Source: Cristatella mucedo
Lineage: Eukaryota > Bryozoa > Phylactolaemata > Cristatellidae
Reading direction: 5' to 3'
NCBI GenBank assembly: GCA_009760855.2
Contig: WPIO01000086.1
Coordinates: 1,103,001 to 1,167,000 of the forward strand
DNA: 64,000 nucleotides
Both the position numbers and the translations under genes were made by a program. Of this stretch, positions 1-56,559 are shown piece after piece. The first letter of the stretch is position 1; every line of letters starts with the position of its first letter. The notes beneath the pieces are model-generated. The model was not told where the DNA came from. It made no database searches and saw only the letters and a program-made list of their open reading frames with translations.

Positions 1-951
1 GTGCTCACCATTAAAGACCGGGATCAAGGTGAATGTACTTGATAGCCCAGGTCGTGGGCTCAAAGCCACTGTGGCTCAATGGAGCACTGAGCTTGGCAGC
101 CAGCTATCACTTTGCCGGCCGATCTGTTACGCTCTGTGCTAGGAATAAGTTCCATAATTATTCTGATCCGTTTAGATAAAATTGTAGCTGTACCATCAGC
201 CAAATTTATGAATTGCATATTGCCTTTAAGTTATATTGTACTGATAGAAACAAAGAAGTTCATGTCCTGTCGTCCTCAGGAGCAGTCATCTCAGCTCACC
301 GATTAGACAGATAATAAAAATAGTAGTGGTACATTTGTATTGAACCATCAGAGAAATGTATCTCTTTCTAGGCAATTTAGATATGCTGTAATTTGTCGAA
401 AACTGATCGACAAAGTAATCCAATCAACGCCGATGCCAATATCGTTCGAGCTGGACGATTAAACGAATCAAGCGCACCTACTTGGGCACAGACCAGGGAC
501 TGCCTCCAGCACACCCTGGATCTCAGCCCAGCGTTGCATTTATCACGTTATACCACCCAGGGTTCATGCAGTGGGTCGTGTAGTGCGAGCAGTCGTTTAT
601 TGCCTACTGCAACTGGGTGATAGCCGCTTAAGCTCTACTGCTGCTACATAAATGAGGCTGTTTAATCAGCCGACCCGAGCCAGAAACAAGGTAGAACACA
701 CCAGCAGCACGGCAAAATCACAAAATTCTTCATCACTGCATAGACCACAGCACAGTATCACGCTGCACTTTATAATAATAATTATTATAGTAGTAGTAAT
801 AATGCATTGGAATAGCAAGCACAGAGAACGTAATCTCTTTCTATACACTTTATTTTCATGCAAAAGGACAGATTGGACAGGGAAGCCGAGGCAAGCGTAC
901 ATTGTTAAGCACCAGGCTTCGTATTACTACAGTTTGCATACAACCATAAGA
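1..951. other. Intronic DNA upstream of the first visible Piezo exon
   Basis: No exon can be supported here. Positions 35-80 contain a tRNA-like B-box remnant (GTGGGCTCAAAGCC). Positions 600-670 carry the 3' part of a SINE1-type element (GTGATAGCCG...AATGAGGCTGTTTAATCAG). Positions 765-870 are a minus-strand LINE/SINE 3' tail with AAT/TAG repeats and the GAGAAC...AATCTCTTTCTA hairpin arm. Confidence 0.5.
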
Positions 952-964
952 GCCTGCAAATCAT

Positions 965-1650
965 GTATCATGTATGGCCTACCAGCATGTGCGATCAGGC
1001 GATTGCAGCTGGTGCAAAACTCTGCAGCTAGGCTTGTCTGTCGTGAGCGTCGCAGTTGCCACATTACTCCACTTCTCACCGACCCGCACTGGCTACCAGT
1101 CAAGCAACGGATTGACTTCAAGGTTTTGTCGCTCACTTTTAGGTCCCTTCATTCTATGGCTCCAGCCTATCTCTCCGACATACTCCCCCATCAGGCCAAG
1201 CATCGTGCCACCTGCTTTTCGGAATCTAACAGTCTAGAAATACCTCGTACAAACCTTAAATCCTTTGGAGACCGTGCATTTACTTCGTATGCTCCCAAAG
1301 CCTGGAACTCCCTCCCGACCTGCGTCAGAACATCCCCTGACCTGACCACATTTAAAAGGAACTTAAAAACACACCTATTTAGGAGAGTATTTATTGGGTC
1401 CCTGCGATTTGTTCCTCACGTGCTAATGCGTGCTGACACTGTGCATGCTGCCACTAACCACATTTGCATGCTGACCCTGTGCATGTCACCCATAACCATG
1501 TTATTCATTTTGTTTGTTTTTCAAGCATGATTTTACTTACCATTCAATTGCATTTCCCTTTGCAGCAAATGTAAAGCGCCTAGAAAGAGATTAAGTTCTC
1601 TGAGGGCACTTTATCAAGTTCATTATTATTATTATTATTATTATTATTGC
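965..1650 (+). mobile_element. LINE-A fragment (CR1/L2-like), 3' end of ORF2 and 3' UTR
   Basis: Encodes the C-terminal part of a non-LTR retrotransposon ORF2 after the RT domain: LQLVQNSAARLVCRERRS, HWLPVKQRIDFKVLSLTFRS, FGDRAFTSYAPKAWNSLP and FKRNLKTHLFRR. This block is typical of CR1/L2-group LINEs. A 3' UTR follows (repeats of GCATGCTGACACTGTGCATG type), then a hairpin (AAAGCGCC...GGGCACTTT) and a (ATT)n tail. It is 5'-truncated. The tail abuts the acceptor of the first Piezo exon. Confidence 0.85.
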
Positions 1651-1652
1651 AG

Positions 1653-46271
<44,619 letters not shown>

Positions 46272-46360
46272 GGACAACTGCTTTTGACCGTGTGTAATAG
46301 CAATTGGCTGTGAAAGCAATCCACTGTTGATTGTTTAAGTTAATGGAATTTGGTTCTAGC

Positions 46361-46366
46361 AATAAA
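46361..46366 (+). terminator. Polyadenylation signal AATAAA of Piezo
   Basis: A canonical AATAAA about 90 nt after the stop, followed by a T-rich run. It is the first such hexamer downstream, which implies a short 3' UTR of about 110-120 nt. Confidence 0.65.
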
Positions 46367-46371
46367 CCTTT

Positions 46372-47045
46372 TTTTATTTATTATGCTGACTCCGTCTTTA
46401 TGGCAGTCCTAAGTGGCAGGAGCACGGTGAATAGTTGTTGATAATGGTAAAATTTAGTTGAGTGTTAATTTATATCAGCCTAGACTACTAATTTTACCCA
46501 TGCGGTATATCCGAAATGTAGATTTTTTACCCAAACGCTTACATTCATCCAAGCTGGCAGCCAATCATTGTTAAATTGTAAGTAATCATTTAGAGTTCCC
46601 TTAAGGTGCTTAACGTAGAGGAACTCTGATTCTCGCTAAAACCTGAGATCCGGGCTATTTCATTTGCACCAGCCTTGAGGCCGCCATCTTGTACAAGCAT
46701 AAAGCGACTTTTGATGGACAAGGCCCGACAGTTGGTGTATACCCTTAATTTTCTTCTGCAGGCACTGGTGAAAGCCGTTTAGGCTCATCTGCTGATAAAT
46801 ACAGTTACGTGAAGCTGTTGAATCAGCTCATCTTTAACCATTTATCAAGTTCGATCTTGTTTCGGCAGCTTTGTATTGGCAGTCAGATTATTGATATTAA
46901 GCTTCTGCAAAAAGAAGTGACGACTTTTCGGCTTAGTTCTTTCTCAGTTGCTCGACAGCTAGACACCTTGGGCCTGCGATTCGGATGCTTATTAGCAAAG
47001 CAGCAAACTCAGATTGCGTTCTCTGACATTTTTCAGTCTTACTAA
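46372..47045. other. Intergenic DNA after Piezo
   Basis: About 680 bp. 46720-46830 has a SINE1 3' half (GGCACTGGTGAAAGCCGTTTAGGCTC, GCTGTTGAATCAGC). The rest shows no gene. Confidence 0.5.
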
Positions 47046-47049
47046 TCGA

Positions 47050-47930
47050 TGGCCAACCAGGTGTGACATTAAAATTGGAAGGCTTAACACTAAAAATCGG
47101 CTCTGCCTGTATATCTCCTGCTGCATGTGTATGAAATCTAGTTGCCCTGTTCCAAAGTGACCTTTCACTAGATCCATCACATCAGCTCCACGGTCAAGTC
47201 TGCCTACTTTCTGCTACATAACATTGCTACAATCGGGCTTGCTTCGACAGAGCTGCTTCATCCGAATTGGTCCGTGCATTTGTGATGTCCTCTCTCGACT
47301 TTTTAAACTCACTGCTTGCTGCTCTACCGGCCTGTCCAACCAGGCCCTTACAGCAAGTGCAAAACTCTGCAGCTAGGCTTGCCTGTCGTGAGCTTAGAAG
47401 TTGCCACATTACTCCACTTTTTGCCGACTTGCACTGGCTTCCAATCAAGCAGTCTATTGACTTTAAGGTACAGTCACTCACCTTTAAGTCCCTTCATTCT
47501 CTTGCTCCAGCCTATCAGATCCAACCTATCAGAGCTACTCGATCACCAGGGTAGGCATCGTACCGCCAGCTTTTCTGAATATCTCTCGTTTAGCTATAAT
47601 TCATTCCCAACTTGCGTCACGACATCCACGTCAACGACTTGACCACATTTAAAAGGAAATTAAAAACGCACCTATTTATGACAGCATTTAGTGGGTCCCT
47701 GTGATTCGTCCTTCACGTGCTCATGCATGCTGACACTATTGCATGCTGTCACTAACTACATTTGCATGCTGACCCTGTGCATGTCACCCCAACCATGTTA
47801 TTCATGTTGTTTATCAAGCATGATATTTCCACTCACAATTTGACCGTGTTTCCTTTGCAGCAAATTTAAAGTGCCTAGAAAGACTTTGAGTTATCTGTGG
47901 GTGCTTTATCAAGTGTATTATTATTATTAT
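47050..47930 (+). mobile_element. LINE-A copy (ORF2 C-terminus, 3' UTR, tail)
   Basis: KTLQLGLPVVSLEVATLLHF is the shifted frame of LQQVQNSAARLACRELRS; it continues HWLPIKQSIDFKVQSLTFKS. The 3' UTR has CATGCTGACCCTGTGCATG, the hairpin is AAAGTGCCTAGAAAGACTTTG, the tail (TTA)n. At least one frameshift at about 47520. Confidence 0.8.
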
Positions 47931-47934
47931 CTTG

Positions 47935-48440
47935 TATGTGCCGCAAATACGTTGGAGACCGTGCCATTATTCCTTATGCTCTCAAAACTTGGAAGTCACC
48001 TCCGAAGGGCGTCACAACACGACAACCCCTGACTTGACATTTAAAAATGTCTACAAGTTTATTGTTAGTCATAGCATTTAGTAGTAGGTCCATCTGGTTC
48101 GTCTCGTGCATGCTCATGTGTGCTGACACACTGTGCACAAACCATCCCTACTAATTAAAGCGAGAAAGTGCATCCGTCCTTCCGTCACGCGGCAAAATGG
48201 CGACCAGTATATCTACATATGTCACGTAATAGACGTTCATGACTCAACGAAGCAAGTCCACAGGCAGTGAGCTCTAGTATCTTATTGCTGCTGCTGTCAC
48301 CTCCAACTATGTTAAGCTTGCCAACATTGTGCATGCTACCACAAACCCTGTAATCGTGCTTATTTTAAGCATATGTAGAGTTCGTAGAAGTAGATTAAGA
48401 TTTCTAATGGTGCTATGCAAATCTATTAGTATTGTTATTA
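47935..48440 (+). mobile_element. Old LINE-A 3' part split by a Helitron-like insertion
   Basis: GGAGACCGTGCCATTATTCC, CCTGACTTGACATTTAAAAATG, GTGTGCTGACACACTGTGC, interrupted at 48145-48277, then GCCAACATTGTGCATGCTACC and a weak hairpin (GTTCGTAGAAGTAGATTAAG). Confidence 0.55.
48145..48277 (+). mobile_element. Short Helitron-like element
   Basis: Starts TCCCTACTAATTAAAGCG, a typical Helitron 5' end, continues GAGAAAGTGCATCCGTCC, and ends GTGAGCTCTAG before T. It sits between A and T, as Helitrons do, and splits an old LINE-A. No strong 3' hairpin is seen. A related copy in opposite orientation is at about 61898-62053. Confidence 0.6.
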
Positions 48441-48889
48441 TTTTTGCCCATCGCCGAAAGGCTAAACACGATCATGAGGCTCAATCCTGTTGTACATCGG
48501 TATCATCCTCTCTGTTAAATATGAAATTTTCAAAATAATATATGATAATAAAAATAGCATGGGAGAAGACATTCTCTACCCGATTATAATCGGTTAGAAA
48601 ATATCTTCTCCTGTAAGTAAGCAGCTAGTTTGGCAAACAGCTTTCGTCTGGCTTGCAATGCTGCATTGCTTTATTAAGCTTTTTCCCAAGTTCGCAAACA
48701 ACACTGATAATCAGAACAGCTCTGAAGGGCCTTGAAGTGAGCAGATACAAGTATGTATTACCATGTCGGTTCAGGAAGTTGTGATCGTGACTCCACTTGA
48801 CCGTAGTGACTGCAAAATTGAGGATTGAGAGGTCGCATTAAGGAGTTTAAAGGTTTAATCTTGCGAAAAATAGTAATCATGACTAGATT

Positions 48890-49235
48890 ACAGAATGTTC
48901 GAATCAAAGCAGTTAATTCAATATCATCATGCTTTCAGTTCCTATGCATCGGAAGCCTGCAACTCATTGCCGAATGACTCTGCTATATCTGACCTGACGA
49001 CAATTAAAGAAATTCTACCCATCCCGACATTACTCACTGCACTATTGCTTAGCCCTTCGTGAATCTCCTTTATGTATTTACTTGTGCAAGCATATATTGT
49101 GCAAATTCTTATCTAGTATCAACTTCAAACGTGCCCATTTTTCCATCTTGTGGGAAGGGCCAAACAAAATTCCGTTGTTTGAGGTGCTATGCAAAGGAGT
49201 AGTTGTTATTATCATCGAGCAAAGAATTAATGAAT
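48890..49235 (+). mobile_element. Decayed LINE fragment
   Basis: TTCAGTTCCTATGCATCGGA, GAAGCCTGCAACTCATTGCC (AWNSLP-like), and GTTTGAGGTGCTATGCAAAG near a hairpin remnant. Strongly diverged. Confidence 0.4.
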
Positions 49236-49239
49236 GTAG

Positions 49240-51744
49240 GATGGCTCCGCAGGAGGGGTTCGAGCAATCGAGTAGAACTCATAGCAGCTCGTGCATAGGC
49301 ACTCCAGAGGGCTCCAAATGCTTCGTTTGATATCGTCCCAAAGGCCAGTCATTCACTTTCGTAATGAGTTTGGCTTTGACTGTCGTTCCATAGCGGCGTC
49401 GATGGCGCTGCTGGGCTTCTCCACCACGTGGCTAATCGGTATTGGCCTTCAGCATTTCAGGTTCGCCGAAGGCCTGCTGTATCGCTCACCGAGTCAACCC
49501 TTGTGAGTTTGTCTGCTACTTATGTAGGCCATTGTAAGCTCCGAGGTTTCCGTGCAAACGAGAAGAGAGCAGCTACTTGTGACCTTGCGGTCATTGAGCT
49601 GATTATATTCGCGTCATGTACACGAAGTTTCGAAGGACAGGTTGTTCGGCAGACGCAGCCGGAAATGAAAGTAAACTTCCGGAAGATAAATTACGCCCGA
49701 TTGCGACGTTGAATAACTTGCACTCGCTAATCTGTCAACTGCGAGTCTTTGTGGCGAAGCTCTAACGGGTCGTTACTCATGGAGCAGATTTTGCAGACAC
49801 AAATATAAGCAGCTTGGCATCGATGCAGATTCACGCTCAGGTCTAGGCTGTGGCGCCCATCAAAACCTCGAAAAAGTTCAACCGCAGTCTGGCGAGACAA
49901 ACAGGGGTAAAATGCCAAGGCCTACACCTCCTTCGATCTCTCTTCTTCTCTTATCATGAACCTGTTTGCCTAGCTACAGCATGCACCGAACAGGCCGGTT
50001 GTGGTTGCTGTGGTATTTAGCCACAATCTGTTGCAACAAGCACGGTGCTAATAAGCACCACTGCTCCGCGGGTGCTTGAATTTAAAAGTATCACAACCAA
50101 TTACTTTAGCAAACTTTATTTTTCTAAATTAAATTCCTCTAAAGTATTACGTACTCGCGTAGGCTTCTGGAGCTGCATGTTGGTAGGCACAGAGACTACG
50201 AGAGGCTCGATTTGATTTCAGTCGAATGTGTTCAATACTCCCCGTCCAGAGAAGCCTTGGTTCACTTGCGGCAGGGTTGTAAATGTTCACTTCTAGTGCA
50301 GCCACATCGAAATCGATTACCTAAGTGAATGTTCGTGAAGCTAAAAGTAGACATCCAGCACACGACAAGCTATTCTCATTGAGCTCCTCCACCTTAAACT
50401 GAGGGAGTGGTTTCATGTACGCTCGATGCTTCTTTGCGAGTCGCAGGAGGTATGTTTTCGCTGCAGGCTTTCACATTTAAATTAATAAAGTTATTAAATA
50501 AATTTATTAATACACCAAGTTAAAAAAATTGCCCACTATGTTATGAGCCGTTAGTTTTCTCGATTGCAGTAGCGGCTGACATAGCTTACTACGAACAGTG
50601 GCACCTAGGTGGTCGGTGCCACTAGCAAAGTTGCTTTTTGCATGTCTCAGTCACTCACAGCGTTTTTATTAAAGAAAGGGCCAATAATAATTCTCTTGGA
50701 ATACTGTTTTCGCCTCAATTATTGGCATCCAAAAATCCAATGCAGGATAGCTTACTTGATTTGTTCATCTGACTTAGTCTGGTGGACAATCACAGCTCCT
50801 GTCTGGTCCAGCACGAATTCGTCAGCCAAACGCCATGAAGCAAGTTCAAGGTCAGCGTGACGTCTTTAATTTCATCAACTACTTTCCACTAGCCGACTAC
50901 AGATACTTGCACGCATAACGTCACCAGTGCATGGCGTGGATCTGGTCAACTTGTTCAAGGTCTCTTGTTATAATTTGGGTATATCCCCCGAGTACACCCT
51001 TTGCTTTTGTTAGAGACGGTACCGCCTCTTTAGATAGGAAATTCTACTAGCATTGAGTGACGTTATCTTTAATATTGTTTTCAATGTCACACAAAAACCT
51101 AGATAATTGACAGAAAATGTCATCCATTGAAAGAAAGATGTGTCATCCAAGGCTTCGCTTGCTAAACAGAACGTTTGAGTCCGGGCAACCTTCAATTATG
51201 TCGCCAGAAACAGATGTCATGCATGATCTAACGATTGACTGTGCGGTGCAGGCTATTGCGTGGACTGCTTAGCAGAGTCTACCTCCTATGTGCGATTCAA
51301 GAGGTTGGCGCTCGTAGGTATGGATAAGATCGAGAAAAGCCGCGCTCATGCTCCGAAGCATCAGCAGATGGCAAGTTGCATAGAATCTGCAGATACTGCC
51401 GCCCTTGTATGTCCCAGGGTTAAGGTACTCGCCTTTAGAGGTCTGCAATCGTAGCAGAAAATGAAATTCGCAGCCCTGGAGTCTTGCACATGCATTGTTT
51501 CGAAAGTTTATTTGGAATGCCACGAACCAGCGAACTTCTGCAGGCCAATTTGATTGTGGAATCATGCAATATGCTCATCCAATGACCAGACGTTTTTGTA
51601 ATAGCACTCCCAGAATGTCCGAAGACGTTTCCGCAGTGATTGTGGATGAACCAGTCTTGAAAATGGGTTCTTTCAAATTTAAAATGACCCTAGGCTTTCT
51701 CATTCATGAATTAAAGATTCTTCCTTTGTCTGATTATGTGTGTT
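49240..51744. other. Intergenic region without an identified gene
   Basis: 2.5 kb with no known repeat family. A frame at about 49361-49504 encodes MALLGFSTTWLIGIGLQHF and ends at a GTGAGT donor. It could be one exon of an unknown membrane protein but has no confirming neighbour. I see nothing else. Confidence 0.3.
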
Positions 51745-51950
51745 GACACTGTACATTCTGCCACTAAATATGTTTGCATGCTAACCCTGTGCACGTGGCC
51801 TCTAACCCTGTTATACTTGTTATCATTGAGCATGATACCACTAACTATTCAATAATGCTTCCTTTGCAGCAAATTTGAAGTGCCTAGGAAGAGAATAAGT
51901 TCTCTGATAACGTTATAACAAATGAATTATTATTATTATTATTATTATAT
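51745..51950 (+). mobile_element. LINE-A 3' end
   Basis: GTTGACACTGTACATTCTGC, GCATGCTAACCCTGTGCACG, hairpin AAGTGCCTAGGAAGAGAATAAG, (ATT)n tail to 51950. Moderately diverged. Confidence 0.75.
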
Positions 51951-52495
51951 TCGGTCAGTCTTGCCATCGTTAAGCTTCAGGAACTTAAATGTCATCTAAG
52001 TGTATTTGGTTGATTCAGGCTACAATGAAATTAATTAATTCAGATGCAGATTAATGCTTGGAAGGGTCGATTGAGAGTTAGAGCTGAGTATGATAGGCGT
52101 AGAAGTAAAGGTTGAGATTGTGTTCGTCAATGTCATTTGATACACGGAAACTATGCAGAGTGAAAAGTAGGGCGTCTGAAACCAAGTGAGTAGTACCCAA
52201 TGCTGAGAGAGCTACCCTAATGACTGACTGCCATTTACCTCTCTGACACTCTGACGCCTCATCCTGAAGTAAAACCTAACAAAGCTTAGCGCATGGCCAG
52301 CGATACCTAGTCTTGTCGAGAGGTGCTCCAAAATAATCCGGCGATCTACCGTGTAAAAAAGTTGCTGACAGATATGGAAGCTAGTGGCGTGAGCAAGCCT
52401 ACTTGAAGATATTTTTCCCTGCGTAATAAATAACGGTCAACTTGTATTCAAAACTCTCAACCAGGAGTGTCGACCGTGAACATGGCAGCTGCCAG
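51951..52495. other. Intergenic DNA, nothing recognised
   Basis: About 550 bp with no ORF, repeat or RNA signature that I can support. Confidence 0.4.
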
Positions 52496-52497
52496 AC

Positions 52498-52684
52498 TAC
52501 AATAATAATAATAATAATAATGTACTTGATAAAGCGCCCTCAGAGAACTTAATCTCTTTCTAGGCGCTTTACATTTGCGGCAAAGGGAAATGCAATTAAA
52601 TGGTAAGTAAAATCATGCTTGAAAAACAAACAAAATGAATAACATGGTTAGGGGTGACATGCACAGGGTCAGCATGCAAACAAC
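52498..52684 (-). mobile_element. LINE-A 3' end, well preserved
   Basis: (AAT)n, TGTACTTGATAAAGCGCCC, intact hairpin, and the 3' UTR block to GGTCAGCATGCAAAC. One of the cleanest copies, so probably young. Confidence 0.85.
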
Positions 52685-53029
52685 ATACTACAACAGGTTC
52701 CGATTCTTCTGCTTTCGCCTATCTATCTAACAGACTTACTGCTTCAGCTTTTCATCACCCAACCATCAGCAAACCGAAAGTTACTTAGCTCCTCTAACCT
52801 CTTGTCCCTCTTGTCCCTCTTGTCCCTTGCCTCTAACAAACCTCAAATCATTGCAGACCGATTGGAAACCGTTACTCCAACTCCCATGCTCCCATAATCT
52901 ATAACTTTACTGCTGCAGATCACAATCGCGATATCCATTGAGTTGATGTTTACTAGAAACCCACTAGCTCCTCAAAGCATTCGCACCGCAGAGTAAATTG
53001 CCCTTGTTTTGGTTGGGCTGCTTAAGATA

Positions 53030-54245
53030 CGTTTACTTTATCAACTTTCTTCCTAACTCGGCTCCACCTTGGCACAGACTCGATGCCGGTCTCTTTCATT
53101 TTTAAGCAACCATTGCCACTAAATCTTGACGCTGGAGGCTAATCGGAAAGAACAATCCAGGCTTTAACTTCTATGCTGAGGACACTCGGTTGCTTTGATC
53201 CCTCCCAGCCTTCGAGCACCTCGGATTCTCTCAACTCTCTCGCTTCATGTATTGATGACATCCGCACATGGATGACAGCAAATTATCTTAAATTAAATTA
53301 TAATAAAGCTAACTTACTAGTTGTGGGAAAAGCAAGTGTAATTCAGATATTGGAAAGGCTGACGCTCAAAATAGGCTCTGCCGGCATAACTCCTGTTGAA
53401 TCTGCATGAAATGTAGGTGTCATGTTCCGAAGTGACCCTTCGTTAGGCTAGCACATCAGCTCCACAATCAAGTCTACCTACTTTCAGCTACATAACATTG
53501 CTAAAATTCGGGCTTGTTTAAACTGGGATACCACATCTAAGTTGGCCCATGCATTTGCGACATCCCGTCTTGACTTTTATAACTCATTGCTTGCTGGCCC
53601 ACCGGCATGTGCAATCTGACGCTTACAACCGGTGCAAAACTCTGCAACTAGGCTTGTCTATCGTGAGCCTCGCAGTTGCCACATCAGACTGGTTCTCGCC
53701 AACCTGCATTGGCTATCAGTGAAGCAACGGATAGACTTCAAGATTTTGTCACTCCCTTTCAGGTCCCTTCATTTATTGACTCCAGCCTACCTATCAGATC
53801 TACTCCCCCACCAGGCCAAGCGTCGCAGCACCCGCTTTTCGAATCTAACTGCTTACCTATACCTCGTACAAACCTCTAATCTTTTGGAGACCGTGCATTT
53901 AGTTCGTATGCTCCCAAAGCCCGGGACTAACCTCCAACTTGCGTCCCGACATACCCTGACTTGACCACATTTAAAAAGAACTTTAAAACGCACCTATTTA
54001 CGACAGCATTCAGTTGGTCCCTGCGATTCGTCCTTTACGCGCTTATGCGTGCTGACACTGCATACTGCCACTAACCACACTTGCATGCTGACCGTGTGCA
54101 TGTCACCCCTAACCATGCTATGCATGTTATTTATCAAGCATGATACCATTCACCATTCAATCGTGTTTTCTTTGCAGCAAATGTAAAGCGCCTAGAAAGA
54201 GATTGAGTTCTCTGAGGGTGCTTTATCAAGTGTATTATTATTGTT
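53030..54245 (+). mobile_element. LINE-A, longest copy, from RT palm to tail
   Basis: Begins with RT palm remains; the catalytic YADD reads YAED at 53172-53183. Then CIDDIRTWMTANYLKLNYNK, the LQPVQNSATRLVYREPRS block, 3' UTR, hairpin (AAAGCGCCTAGAAAGAGATTG) and (TTA)n tail at 54230. Several stops; inactive. Confidence 0.85.
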
Positions 54246-55164
54246 GTTACTATTAATATAAGCTGCTAAGAATTAGGAGCTGCTCTTTGATACTTTCAGT
54301 CACGTTTAAACGGTCCGTCTGGCTTCTTTGTCTTGCTTCGATATTCATTCTTGTCGGACGTTCTTGGCTCTTTCACTTTGCCTTCTGGCTTGCTTCCCAC
54401 TACCTCCACCCCAAAGTGGTCATAGGAACATTGCTTTTGCTAAGGAGGTATGAAATGGCATAGAATGATGCGCCATAGCGAGATCTGATCCGTATTTCAA
54501 AAACTCCTAGTGCCCCATAAACAGGGACTCTCGTAAACATCAATGGTTTCGCCGGTATATCCACCACCATGCTTTTAAAAGCACTGGAGGAGGAGTTTTT
54601 GTGACTCAGTCCACGATCCAGTCTATTTTTTGCGAAGAAATAGAATCATGTTCAGCTTCTTTAAGTCTTCCATTATTCTGGGACCTTGTCCTCCCCCACT
54701 TTTCTTTGAAGTAGGCACCACAAACTTAAGCAAAACTGAATCAGGACAGAAGAAAGCCGGACCGCATAAACGCATCTTAAGCCTTCCAGTTGTACAAGCC
54801 AAGGAATCAAACTTTGGATCATGTCACATACAGCGACAGCAAGACAACTATGGCTGACGATTGCATGCTCTGATCTCTTGAGGCGTTGAGGGAAAGTCCC
54901 TGCTTATGGGCTACTCATGAGCTGTTGCCACGTCTTTACCCACTCCTAGTGAGGGAACGCTTTGCGCCTGCACGGAGAATGCACCAATGCACCGGTAACG
55001 GTACAATATAGACTTTTCCAGCCTTTGGCTTATGCTTATCTTTTTTATCTGTTTTACCCTTCCGATGCTCGTCTACAGTGACATCTGCAGCAGCTAACTC
55101 TTTTTTCAGGTTTTGGGTTTTCCTAGTTTGACCCAGGCGTTGGGTGATCGTTTTCAACGACTAA
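54246..55164. other. Intergenic region with one hydrophobic frame
   Basis: 54300-54447 encodes SVWLLCLASIFILVGRSWLF and HFAFWLASHYLHPK, after a TTTCAG and before GTATGA. It looks like a membrane-protein exon but is isolated. Nothing else recognised. Confidence 0.3.
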
Positions 55165-55465
55165 GGCTGTGGGCTTTAACCCTGTGGTAATTGGAAAGAG
55201 AATAGGTTCTCTAATAGGGGCATTACAACCAATTCTATTTATTTATTGCTTCCCTTTGGATTTCCCTTGTCTCATTCAGCTACTCAACTATGCTGACTCA
55301 GCTATATTTTTCAATCTCCGTGTGTTGAGTGAAATGAAGCCGGTTGGCTACCGTATAGGCACCAACCCTGCTTAGGATTTGAGTGCGCTGCACAAGACTC
55401 TCAACTGTAACACTGACTAAGTCTCGGTGGCTCTGTGGTGTGATAAACGGAGATACATTACCTAA
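55165..55465 (+). mobile_element. LINE-B-like 3' remnant and LINE-A hairpin scrap
   Basis: AATTGGAAAGAGAATAGG...TCTAATAGGGGCATTA is a hairpin scrap; then CTATGCTGACTCAGC, GAGTGAAATGAAGCCGGTTGGCTACC (the LINE-B RETKSVGYR region), and GATAAACGGAGATACATTACC at the end. Confidence 0.5.
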
Positions 55466-56555
55466 AAAGGCTTACCACAACGGGGGTCACATGAAATGTA
55501 TGTACACAATAAACGGAATGCGGAGGATCTGACGAGACTACGGACAAAGGAAAGAGTTTTCAAATGTCCTCACACTCTCAGTCTTGAGATTGGAGAAATG
55601 TGAGGTGGATAAAACGGCGGACACGACTTGCTTATTTTAAAATTGAAAACTAGGGGGCCATTAACGATTACACCCAGTATTTTACCATCGCATTTTACCA
55701 TCGGTTTGCACCCGTAAAGTCATACGTAGTTACACTAGACATACGTGATATACGTGAGTATCTGCATTACTATCGTTGAGCCGAGGCTCGCTTGATGTAG
55801 CCTTTTCACTAGAAGCCCGTGAACGCGGTACTTGGCCACAGTTTCCCGCTGATAAAATCCCATTAAGGTTTTGATTCGTGTATCGCAAAAGAAGTACTCG
55901 CGTAGACCTCACTCTTTCTAAGAAAAGAAAGATGGACAACTTTCACGCGACCGAGTCTCTGCTCGTCCGACCTGGGTTTCGTCGGACCAAAAGGAAGAAG
56001 GAGAAAGTTTAATCCCTTCCTCCCTCACGATGAGCCGCGAAGATAAGATAAATGAGAAGATAAGATAAGATAAAAGAGAAGATCCAGGCTGTTCCATAAG
56101 AGGGGGCCTCCGCTGAAAAAACAAGAACTCGCCGTAAAGCACTCGCAGAGAACTCAATCTTTTCCTTGGCAACTCGCATCTGTTCTAAGGACAGGGCAGT
56201 TTGTGATAACATGCTATTTCCCGTCCCGTGGTGTCGTCGGCGACGGTTTTCTATTTTCAGATGGGCTCGACCGGCGAGCGGAGGCGCAACCTGCCGAGGT
56301 GACCGGCAAATGTGACTTGGCTCTCATTGTTAGAAGTGACACATATAGCTGCACCTGTGCTTGGATTCCTATTGCCCTCTAGAACGACTCGCTCAACTCG
56401 CTTGCAGCATGCTTGCCCACACTTGCTCCTGGGTGGAAGTAAATTGTGTCTAATTGGGTGACGATAAAACATACTTAAAAATAACGGGCGAATACTTTTT
56501 TCTCGGAAAGGGAAAATATATGCGTCAAAATGGGCTAGGCTAGTTTATCTTGTAG
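55466..56555. other. Intergenic DNA with one hairpin remnant
   Basis: 56125-56185 is a minus-strand LINE-type hairpin scrap (CGTAAAGCACTCGCAGAG, AACTCAATCTTTTCCTTGG). GATAAGATAA repeats occur at 56040-56080. No gene. Confidence 0.4.
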
Positions 56556-56559
56556 CATC

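Noticed and set aside
652-1530. A single 292-codon gene
   Set aside because: The frame joins unrelated low-complexity sequence to the C-terminus of a LINE ORF2. It is a truncated retrotransposon, not a host gene.
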